Assembly (NCBI GenBank): GCA_013814015.1
Contig: JACCQS010000373.1
Coordinates: 1-7,487 of the forward strand
Source: Geodermatophilaceae bacterium
Lineage (GTDB): Bacteria > Actinomycetota > Actinomycetes > Mycobacteriales > Geodermatophilaceae
Direction: 5' to 3'
Length of the DNA: 7,487 nucleotides
Made by a program: the position numbers and the translations under genes. Below the pieces are notes generated by a model that saw nothing but the letters and a program-made list of their open reading frames with translations, was not told the origin of the DNA and ran no database searches. This document shows, in pieces, positions 1 through 7,487 of the stretch. Positions within the stretch are counted from its first letter, which is position 1, and each line of letters starts with the position of its first letter.

Positions 1-113
1 GAAACAACGGTGGCAGGCGCCTCCCCGAGGTGTGCCGCTCCGGACCCGCTCGAACGTCGGTGCAGGGTCCAGACGCGCAAGAAACGATCGATGACTTCGA
101 CAGGAGTACGACA
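1..113 (+). other. Non-coding leader upstream of the first isomerase gene
   Basis: No credible gene is visible on either strand. The open frames crossing it have arginine- and serine-rich shadow translations. Bases 16-36 can fold into a weak GC-rich hairpin with a CCC loop and two G-U pairs, without a T-run, so it is at best a doubtful terminator or leader structure. I could not find a convincing -10/-35 pair. The promoter of the isomerase pair is either here in a form I cannot recognise or to the left of the window. Confidence 0.4.
102..106 (+). promoter_or_regulatory. Ribosome binding site fixing the GTG start at 114
   Basis: AGGAG lies seven bases before GTG at 114, an ideal spacing. The frame is open further upstream to an ATG at 30, but that extension (MCRSGPARTS...) has no ribosome binding site and no family resemblance. 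The GTG gives a protein starting MATNKQRREA, typical of membrane-anchored actinobacterial cyclophilins. The start at 114 is therefore preferred. Confidence 0.8.
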
Positions 114-950
114 GTGGCTACGAACAAGCAGCGGCGCGAGGCTGCCCGGCGTCAGTTGCAGAGACAACTGGAACGCCGTGCCGAGGAGGCGCGCAAGCGT
201 CGCCGTAACACCCTTGTGGCCGTCGCCGCGTTCACCGTCGTGCTCGTGGTCGGCAGTGTGCTGTTCTTCTCCGGCGCCTTCGACGATAACGAGCCGGCCG
301 CCGAGCCTGAAGCCAGCAGTGAGCCGGAAACCCTGGCTTGCACGTATTCCCCCGGCAATCCGGAGAATCCGAACCTGAGCGATGTGGGTGTCCCGCCCCA
401 GCCGGACGGCACGACAACGCCGGTCGTCTTGGATGTCGTGAGCACGCAGGGCGCGTTCCAGATGACCCTGGATCCAACCAACGCGCCGTGCGCCACCAAC
501 AGCATGAAGTACCTGGCAGAGAGCGCCTTCTTCGACGGCTCACCCTGTCACCGACTGGTCAACAGCGAGGTCTTCGGCGTGCTGCAGTGCGGGGATCCGA
601 CCGGAACGGGCTCGGGCGGACCGACATACAGCTACACCGCGGAACCGGCCAGCGTCGCGGCCCTTGGTCCATCACCGGACGGCGCCAACGCCATCTACCC
701 GCGAGGCAGCGTGGCGATGGCTCAGGGCGGCCAGCCGCCAACCATCGGCAGCCAGTTCTTCATTGCTTTTCAGGACACCCAGTTGCCGCCTGAGTACACC
801 CTCGTCGGCACCATCACGGCGGGGCTCGAGGTGATCGATGCGGTCGCCGCTGGGGGCAACGACGGTTCCTTCGAGGCGAGTTCCGGCGGCGGTGCCCCAC
901 TGCTCCCGATCACGCTGACCACGGTCACCGTGGCAGCACCCGTCGCTTGA
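114..950 (+). CDS. Membrane-anchored cyclophilin-type peptidyl-prolyl cis-trans isomerase
   Basis: A 278-residue cyclophilin that catalyses cis-trans isomerisation of X-Pro bonds. Seen: a basic, probably helical N-terminus (residues 5-32, rich in R, Q and E), one membrane segment at about 33-53, a short acidic Pro/Ala/Glu linker (57-72), then the isomerase domain (about 100-273). By alignment with cyclophilin A the active-site residues are present: R147 in CHRLV, Q158 in LQCGDP, the AMA stretch near 201 and F216 in SQFFI. Tyr replaces His at the position before the TLVG stretch, as in E. coli PpiA. Basic residues precede the membrane segment, so the domain should face outside the cell (type II topology). 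Cys76, 126, 145 and 159 all recur in the downstream paralogue. The place next to relA matches M. tuberculosis ppiB (Rv2582). It lies 13 bases before the second isomerase and is probably co-transcribed with it. Family and function are secure; orthology to PpiB is inferred from synteny. Confidence 0.93.
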   Translation: MATNKQRREAARRQLQRQLERRAEEARKRRRNTLVAVAAFTVVLVVGSVLFFSGAFDDNEPAAEPEASSEPETLACTYSPGNPENPNLSDVGVPPQPDGTTTPVVLDVVSTQGAFQMTLDPTNAPCATNSMKYLAESAFFDGSPCHRLVNSEVFGVLQCGDPTGTGSGGPTYSYTAEPASVAALGPSPDGANAIYPRGSVAMAQGGQPPTIGSQFFIAFQDTQLPPEYTLVGTITAGLEVIDAVAAGGNDGSFEASSGGGAPLLPITLTTVTVAAPVA

Positions 951-963
951 CGCGCTGATCCCT

Positions 964-1038
964 GTGCCGGTGTTACTGCGATGCCGGACATGGCCGGCTG
1001 CCGCAGTTGCGACGGCGCTGCTCGTCACGGCCGGCTGC
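964..1038 (+). other. Lipoprotein signal peptide and lipobox, out of frame with the downstream isomerase domain
   Basis: Reading from GTG 964 gives MPVLLRCRTWPAAAVATALL followed by VTAGC. This is a short positively charged start, a hydrophobic core and a lipobox-type end with TAG before Cys. The Cys codon is at 1036-1038. The same DNA in the isomerase frame has no signal-peptide character. A TTA leucine codon, rare in high-GC actinobacteria, sits at 973-975. Confidence 0.72.
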
Positions 1039-1726
1039 ACTGTCACGATCCCTGACCGGGGAGTCTCGCCAGCCAAGGGAGTCGGCGACTGAGCCGGCCA
1101 CGCCGGCTGATCTGGTCGACTGCAGCTACGACCCTGTTGATCCGGCTGTCCGCCCTGACCTGATCGATGTCGGGATCCCGCCAGATCCGGAGCTCGGCAG
1201 CCAGCCGGTCCTGCTCGAAACGTCCAGTTCGCGTGGTGACTTCGAGATGACCCTGGACCCAGAGACTGCCCCGTGTGCGACGAACAGCATGGCCTTCCTC
1301 GCCCAAGAGGGATTCTTCGATGGCTCACCCTGCCACCGCCTGGTCAACGCCGTGAACTTCGGCGTGTTGCAGTGCGGGGATCCGACCGGTACTGGTGCGG
1401 GCGGGCCGGCATACGGCTACAGCGCCGAGGCGGACAGCCTCGTTGCCCTCGAGCCGGCCGGGGACGGGATCGGACTGATCTACCCGCGCGGCAGCGTGGC
1501 GATGGCCTCCGGCGGCAGTCCGCTCACGATCGGGAGCCAGTTCTTCATCTGCTTCGAGGACACCCAGCTGGCCCCTGACTACACGCTGGTTGGCACGATC
1601 ACCTCGGGTATCGAGGTGATCGACGTGGTTGCTGCCGGCGGCAACGACGAATCCCTGGAGCCCTCCCCGGGCGGTGGCGCGCCGCTAGTCCCGATCACCC
1701 TCCAACGCGTCACGGTGCAGAGCTGA
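964..1726 (+). CDS. Second cyclophilin-type isomerase, predicted lipoprotein, apparently frameshifted near its 5' end
   Basis: The enzyme domain (about 1094-1726) is a close paralogue of the gene before it. It keeps R in CHRLV, Q in LQCGDP, the AMA stretch, F in SQFFI and all four shared cysteines, plus an extra Cys in FFICF. In its own frame the region before about 1060 translates to an implausible Arg/Ser/Cys-rich leader, openable only from a TTG at 1007. In the frame starting at GTG 964 the DNA instead encodes a clear lipoprotein signal peptide: RCR, a hydrophobic stretch, then LLVTAGC with Cys at residue 25. That frame stops at TGA 1090. Removing one base between about 1040 and 1090 joins the two into one lipoprotein. 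There is no strong ribosome binding site at 964 (GTG 970 is an alternative), so it may depend on translation from the upstream gene, which ends 13 bases earlier. Either a sequence error or a real mutation that disables export; I cannot tell which. Confidence 0.8.
1058..1061 (+). other. Likely frameshift point in the second isomerase gene (GGGG run)
   Basis: Dropping one G from this four-G run turns the lipoprotein frame into the isomerase frame, reading CTVTIPDR then ESRQPRESATEPATPADL, a normal hydrophilic linker after the lipidated Cys. The GGG at 1077-1079 is a second candidate with an equally acceptable result. Any single-base loss between about 1040 and 1090 would do, so the exact point is not settled. 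Confidence 0.5.
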
Positions 1727-1738
1727 CCCGACTTGACT

Positions 1739-4081
<2,343 letters not shown>

Positions 4082-4203
4082 AGCCCTCCTCGATCAGGAC
4101 ACGGGCGCCCGTGGCCTGGGTAGGACGACCGTTCTACCACTGTAGCGCCGCCAAGGGCGCGAGCGCCTCGACCGGCCGGTCATCCGGCGAGACGGTAGGA
4201 GGT
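4082..4203 (-). other. secF-relA intergenic region with GC-rich inverted repeats; apt absent
   Basis: 122 bases without a gene. Bases 4170-4181 are a perfect 12-base palindrome (GACCGGCCGGTC). Next to it GGCGC at 4156-4160 can pair either with GCGCC at 4163-4167 (two-base loop) or with GCGCC at 4145-4149 (six-base loop), so two short hairpins exclude each other. There is no T-run, so a terminator is possible but unproven. A TACAGT on the minus strand (4143-4138) resembles a -10 box but lacks a partner -35. In many actinobacteria apt sits between secF and relA; the gap is too short for it. Confidence 0.45.
4085..4090 (-). promoter_or_regulatory. Ribosome binding site of relA, unusually close to the start
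   Basis: On the minus strand AGGAGG is followed by GCT and then the GTG start at 4081, a gap of only three bases where five to nine is usual. An in-frame TGA just upstream rules out an earlier start, and no better start with its own binding site is visible in the variable first 70 codons. Confidence 0.6.
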
Positions 4204-5874
4204 TCACCCGTTCCGCTTGGCGGGACTCCCGCGCCTACCGGCGGACGCAACGGCACCATTCTTGGTCGTGCTGGTTGCGGGCGTACCGGCCGATGCCCGC
4301 GTGCTGCGCGGTCGAGTTCGTCGTGCAGAAGCGACCAGGGTGCCTCCGCCACCGGTCACGCCCGGGAAGTCGTCGGACTGATCGTCGCCGTCAGATTCCT
4401 CAGAGTCGATCGTGTCGATCGTGTCGATCGTGTCGGCACCGGGATCAGCCTTGCGCACGTCGCGCCGAGCTTGTGCCAGTCCCCGGCGGCGATCAGCCTT
4501 CGCCGCTGCCATCGGTGAGACAGCTGTGTCTGCCGTGCTCATCGGAGTTGCGCTGTCCACGCTGACCCCGGCGCGCTTGGCGTTCAGCCGCTTGGCCAGC
4601 TTCTGGTACTCGGGTTCGCGTTCCTTGAGATCACACAGAACCGGGACAGCCAAGAATATCGAGGAATAGATACCGGCCAGCATGCCGACGAAGAGCACCA
4701 GTGCGAGATCTTGCAGCGTTCCCTCGCCGATCAGGAAGACGCCTGCGTAGAGCAGGCCTAGAACTGGTAGCAGCGCGAAGATGGAAGTGTTGATCGAGCG
4801 CATGAGGACCTGGTTTATCGCCAGGTTGGCCGACTCGGAATAGGTTCGGCGCTGGCTCGCGAGCAGACCCTTGGCGTTTTCGTCCACCTTGTCGAACACC
4901 ACGACGGTGTCATAGAGCGAAAAGCCCAGAATTGTCAGCAATCCGATGACCGATGCAGGGGTGACCTCGAAACCGACCAGTGAATAGACCCCAGCGGTGA
5001 TCACGAGGTCGTGGATCAACGCCACCATCGCGCCGATGGCCATCTTCCACTGGAAGCGAACCGCCAGGAACACCATAACGAGGACCAGGAAGACGAGTAG
5101 TCCCTGCAGCGCTTTGCTTGTCACGTCCCGACCCCAGCTGGCGCTGGTGGTGGAATTCGTGACGTCGCTGCTCTCAACTCCCAGAGCGTCGGCGATGGCG
5201 GCGCTCACCTCGCCGCTGCGCTCCTCATCCAAGTCTGCGGTGATCAGAACGAGTTGGTTGTCACCGACCGCCTGGGCGCTAGTCACGTCGGCGCCGACGT
5301 CCTCGACCGCCTGACTCAAATCCTCGAGCTGCTCTGCGGTTCCGGGACTCCGGAAGCGCTCCCCGCCGGCGAACTCGACACCAAGATTGAAGTCCTTGAA
5401 GATCATCGAACCCAGGCAAATCAGGACCAACACCGCCGAGACGACGTACCAGATCTTGCGCTTGCCGATGAAGTCGAACCCGATCTCGCCCAGATAGAGC
5501 CGGATCGGCCACGGCTTGCGCTCCGGCGCTGCGGGTGTGCCCTGCTCGGCGTCGGAAGCTGTGTCGTCAGCGGATTTCGTGTCGTCAGCGGATTCCGTGT
5601 CGACAGCTGTGGCCACGGACGCTGTGGCCTTGGCAGCCGTCGGGTCGGCAGCCGTCGGGTCGGCAGCCGTCGCCTTCACAGCCGTTGGCTTTGCAGCTGT
5701 GGCCTTGGCGGCAAGGGTGGCTTTGCTCGCTACCGCCTTGGCAGCTGCCGCCTTGGCACCTGTGGCCATGGCACCTGTGGCCTTGGCACCTGTGGCCTTG
5801 GCACCTGTGGCCTTCGCTGTTCTGCCTGGCGCTGCTTTACGGCTGGATTTTCCGGAGCCGGACTTCGTGGCCAT
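4204..5874 (-). CDS. secF: Protein translocase subunit SecF with long low-complexity N- and C-terminal tails
   Basis: 556 residues, well above the roughly 300-440 I would expect for a stand-alone SecF. With SecD it forms the proton-driven membrane complex that helps exported proteins leave SecYEG. The core is normal: membrane segment at 141-159, NLGVEFAGG (163-171), an outer domain, then five segments at about 256-272, 279-300, 303-327, 363-383 and 385-413. Signatures include IHDLVITAG (287-295), SLYDTVVVFDKVDEN (319-333) and LMRSINTS (357-364). D322 and R359 probably match the transport-essential Asp and Arg of Thermus SecDF. Odd parts: residues 20-90 are an Ala/Lys/Thr repeat (AKATG, then ADPTA), followed by an acidic 91-110. 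The tail after 430 alternates basic, acidic (DTIDTIDTID, 481-490) and Arg/Ser/Thr-rich stretches. Both tails are predicted cytoplasmic. The ATG overlaps the secD stop by one base (TGATG), with AGGGG nine bases upstream, so the long N-terminus is probably really translated. Confidence 0.95.
   Translation of the reverse strand: MATKSGSGKSSRKAAPGRTAKATGAKATGAKATGAMATGAKAAAAKAVASKATLAAKATAAKPTAVKATAADPTAADPTAAKATASVATAVDTESADDTKSADDTASDAEQGTPAAPERKPWPIRLYLGEIGFDFIGKRKIWYVVSAVLVLICLGSMIFKDFNLGVEFAGGERFRSPGTAEQLEDLSQAVEDVGADVTSAQAVGDNQLVLITADLDEERSGEVSAAIADALGVESSDVTNSTTSASWGRDVTSKALQGLLVFLVLVMVFLAVRFQWKMAIGAMVALIHDLVITAGVYSLVGFEVTPASVIGLLTILGFSLYDTVVVFDKVDENAKGLLASQRRTYSESANLAINQVLMRSINTSIFALLPVLGLLYAGVFLIGEGTLQDLALVLFVGMLAGIYSSIFLAVPVLCDLKEREPEYQKLAKRLNAKRAGVSVDSATPMSTADTAVSPMAAAKADRRRGLAQARRDVRKADPGADTIDTIDTIDSEESDGDDQSDDFPGVTGGGGTLVASARRTRPRSTRASAGTPATSTTKNGAVASAGRRGSPAKRNG
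4405..4431 (-). repeat. Three tandem 9-base repeats in the secF 3' region
   Basis: The unit GTCGATCGT (plus strand) occurs three times exactly, with a partial fourth (GTCG) at 4432-4435. On the coding strand it gives DTIDTIDTID. The unit length is a multiple of three, so copy-number change would keep the frame. Confidence 0.9.
5561..5596 (-). repeat. Two tandem 18-base repeats in the secF 5' region
   Basis: Units 5561-5578 and 5579-5596 differ at one base (GTGTCGTCAGCGGATTTC versus ...TTCC), and a degenerate third start follows at 5597. They encode the acidic ESADDTKSADDT part of the SecF N-terminal tail. Confidence 0.85.
5632..5676 (-). repeat. Three tandem 15-base repeats in the secF 5' region
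   Basis: Units 5632-5646 and 5647-5661 are identical (GGCAGCCGTCGGGTC); the third, 5662-5676, differs at its end. They encode ADPTA-type units in the SecF N-terminal tail. Confidence 0.85.
5751..5810 (-). repeat. Four tandem 15-base repeats encoding AKATG in SecF
   Basis: Three units are identical (CCTTGGCACCTGTGG). The second (5766-5780) has one T-to-A change that turns the Lys codon AAG into ATG, giving AMATG. Near-identity of the units suggests recent expansion by slippage or unequal exchange, always in frame. Confidence 0.93.
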
Positions 5875-5876
5875 CA
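5874..5876 (-). other. secD stop / secF start overlap (TGATG)
   Basis: The secD stop TGA and the secF ATG share one A on the minus strand. This arrangement usually means translational coupling, which would keep the two subunits in balanced amounts and supports the chosen secF start. Confidence 0.9.
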
Positions 5877-7487
5877 GCTGTCACCCCTGTTCGTCGAGGT
5901 ACCGCGTACCGATGCCTTACCTCGCACGGCTGCCGCCCCGCCACCCGCCGTAACCACGGACGTCGCCGGTCCGACTCGGAGCCGACCCAGGCCGGATACG
6001 CGTGGAGAGGCAAAGGTCGCGTTGCGCGACAGCAGTGCCACCAGCGGGTGGGTGAACAGGAAGACGACTATGAGATCGAGGACGGTGGCAAGACCGAGGG
6101 TGAACGCGAAGCCCTTGACCCCGCCGATGGCCAGGACGTACAACGTGGCGGCGGCAAGGAAGCTGACGGCGTCGGCGGACAGGATGGTTCGGCGTGCACT
6201 CACCCATGCTCGCGGTACGGCCGCCCGCATCGAGCGGCCCTCCCGCACTTCGTCTTTGAGCCTTTCGAAGAAGATGATGAAGGAGTCCGCCGTAATACCG
6301 ATGGCGACGATGAAACCGGCGATTCCGGCCAGGCTCAGGGTGAACCCGATCTGGCGACCGAGAATGACAAGACAGGCATAGACGATGACCGCGGACAGCA
6401 CAAGGCTGGCGATGGTGACCAGGCCGAGGAGCCGGTAGTAGAACAAGGCATAGACAAAGACCAGCAGGATGCCGATGCCGCCGGCGATCAAGCCGGCTCG
6501 CAGCTGATCGGCTGCCAGGAGTCCGGAGACCGTCTCGGCGGTGGACTGGGTGAAGGTGAGCGGCAGCGCCCCGTACTTCAGTGAATTCGCCAGGCTGGTC
6601 GCCGTTTCCTGGGTGAACGATCCACTGACTGTGGTGGTCCCGTTGATCGGGTCGTTGATGACTGGTGCCGACAGCACCCGGCCGTCCAAGGTGAAGGCGA
6701 CGTTGTTCCCGACGTTGGCCGCGGTGTACTCGGCCCAGGTGGATTGAGCGCCGGACTTGAAGTCCAGCAGTACGACCCAGCCGGTCGTGCCCGATGGGTC
6801 GAGTCCGGCACTGGCGTCGTCGACCTCGGTGCCAAGGATGATCTTCGGTCCGAGCAGGTACTTCTGCGTGCCATCGGTCGAGCAGGCGACGACGTAGTCG
6901 TCCGGACGGTCTGAGTTGACCTGAGTCGGGTCGACCTCGGTGGTGCATTCAGTCAGCGCTGCGAAGGCGGCCTGGGCCTCCTCGAGCGTGACGTCTGGTC
7001 GGTTCGGGTCCGGCCCGGCCGCAGAGCCCTCCGTAGTGGTCGCCGCAGGATCAGTGGTCGCCGCAGGATCAGTGGTCGCCGCAGGATCGGAAGTGGCCGC
7101 GGGGTCACCGCTGGCCGCCGCATCGCCATCGAGCGCCGGATCTCCGCTGCTCGTCGGGTCGGCCGAGGTCTCGGGAGCCACCGGCGTCACGGGTTGCGGC
7201 GCTTCCACGACCGGACGGAAAAGTAGTTCCGCCGTCGTACCCAACGATCGGGCCTGTTCCCCCTCGTTGCCGGGTACCGAGATGACAATGTTGGAATCGC
7301 CCTCGGTGACCACCTCGGCTTCGGCTACACCGAGGCCGTTGACCCGGCGTTCGATGATCTGCCGAGCCGTCTCCAGCTCCTCGGCTGTGGGTGCGGAGCC
7401 GTCTCGGGTCTGCGCCGTGAGCGTCACCGTCGTTCCGCCGCGAAGGTCGAGCCCGAGCCTCGGGGTCGGCGAGTCGCCGGTGAAGAA
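5874..7487 (-). CDS. secD: Protein translocase subunit SecD (5' end cut by window edge)
   Basis: 537 residues are visible and the frame is open through the right edge; the first membrane segment is missing. SecD is the partner of SecF in the export-assisting, proton-driven complex; its large outer domain contacts the emerging protein. Numbering from the edge: the signature LGLDLRGG (11-18) shows the true start lies outside, so the GTG at 7427 is internal. The outer domain covers about 20-320 and contains a Pro/Ala/Thr/Asp-rich insert (about 95-160). C181 and C202 flank its end and could pair. The late outer part includes GRVLSAPVIND (269-279). Five membrane segments follow from about 330, with SLAGIAGFIVAIGITADSF (365-383) and FERLKDE (387-393); D401 in ITADSF's neighbour segment GITADSF is the likely proton-relay Asp when numbered from the edge. 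The last 60 residues are a Gly/Ala/Arg/Ser tail. Identification is certain. Confidence 0.96.
   Translation of the reverse strand, partial: FFTGDSPTPRLGLDLRGGTTVTLTAQTRDGSAPTAEELETARQIIERRVNGLGVAEAEVVTEGDSNIVISVPGNEGEQARSLGTTAELLFRPVVEAPQPVTPVAPETSADPTSSGDPALDGDAAASGDPAATSDPAATTDPAATTDPAATTTEGSAAGPDPNRPDVTLEEAQAAFAALTECTTEVDPTQVNSDRPDDYVVACSTDGTQKYLLGPKIILGTEVDDASAGLDPSGTTGWVVLLDFKSGAQSTWAEYTAANVGNNVAFTLDGRVLSAPVINDPINGTTTVSGSFTQETATSLANSLKYGALPLTFTQSTAETVSGLLAADQLRAGLIAGGIGILLVFVYALFYYRLLGLVTIASLVLSAVIVYACLVILGRQIGFTLSLAGIAGFIVAIGITADSFIIFFERLKDEVREGRSMRAAVPRAWVSARRTILSADAVSFLAAATLYVLAIGGVKGFAFTLGLATVLDLIVVFLFTHPLVALLSRNATFASPRVSGLGRLRVGPATSVVTAGGGAAAVRGKASVRGTSTNRGDS
7036..7107 (-). repeat. 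Four tandem 18-base repeats in the secD outer-domain insert
   Basis: Units 7036-7053 and 7054-7071 are identical (GTGGTCGCCGCAGGATCA); 7072-7089 differs at one base and 7090-7107 is more diverged. They encode DPAATT-type units on the predicted outer face of SecD. The length is again a multiple of three. Confidence 0.92.

Noticed and set aside
16..36. Hairpin as terminator of a gene to the left
   Set aside because: Short, with two G-U pairs and no T-run; no evidence of an upstream gene ending here.
10..378. Open frame overlapping the start of the first isomerase
   Set aside because: Arg/Ser/Pro-rich translation without domain features; the other frame holds a clear cyclophilin with a good ribosome binding site.
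1058..1079. Programmed ribosomal frameshift in the second isomerase
   Set aside because: No slippery heptamer with a downstream structure that I can identify, and no known programmed shift in this family; a mutation or sequencing error is simpler.
5767..5769. Alternative secF start at the ATG created inside the AKATG repeat
   Set aside because: It arises from a single-base change in a repeat unit and has no ribosome binding site; the ATG at 5874 overlapping the secD stop is better supported.
5751..5810. CRISPR-like array
   Set aside because: Units of 15 bases directly abut with no spacers and encode in-frame peptide repeats.
5254..6381. Plus-strand frame with CGLGTCGLGTCGL-type repeats
   Set aside because: The repeats are the antisense reading of the SecF AKATG repeat, and the frame runs through the secD/secF junction. 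It is a shadow of real genes.
5535..6584. Plus-strand frame with Trp/Pro-rich repeats (LWPWH)
   Set aside because: Again the SecF 15-base repeat read on the wrong strand; composition is not protein-like.

Overview
This window is GC-rich chromosomal DNA that looks like a high-GC actinobacterium (Actinomycetota). The evidence is GTG starts, few T-runs, SecD/SecF signatures of the actinobacterial type (IGITADSF in SecD, SLYDTVVVFDKV in SecF), a bifunctional Rel, and a gene order matching the conserved secD-secF-(apt)-relA-ppi neighbourhood known from Mycobacterium and relatives. I cannot name the genus.

Layout, left to right: 1-113 is non-coding leader. Two plus-strand cyclophilin-type peptidyl-prolyl isomerases follow in tandem. 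The first (114-950) is intact and membrane-anchored. The second (964-1726) is a close paralogue whose apparent lipoprotein signal peptide lies in a different reading frame from its enzyme domain, so it carries a frameshift (real or a sequence error). Their 3' end faces relA (1739-4081, minus), only 12 bases away. A 122-base gap without a gene separates relA from secF (4204-5874, minus), and secF overlaps secD by one base (5874 to beyond 7487, minus). secD is cut by the window edge.

Functionally, SecD and SecF form the membrane complex that uses the proton gradient to pull exported proteins out of the SecYEG channel. The two isomerases would act on the outer face of the membrane and may help fold those exported proteins. 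Rel makes and degrades (p)ppGpp in the cytoplasm. Its position here is a conserved chromosomal association rather than a shared pathway.

The core genes are ordinary housekeeping genes. The unusual features are: (1) the tandem isomerase pair with two different membrane-attachment modes and a frameshift; (2) in-frame tandem repeats that build low-complexity tails on both ends of SecF and a low-complexity insert in SecD; (3) absence of apt between secF and relA. I see no mobile element, CRISPR array, tRNA, rRNA or defence system.
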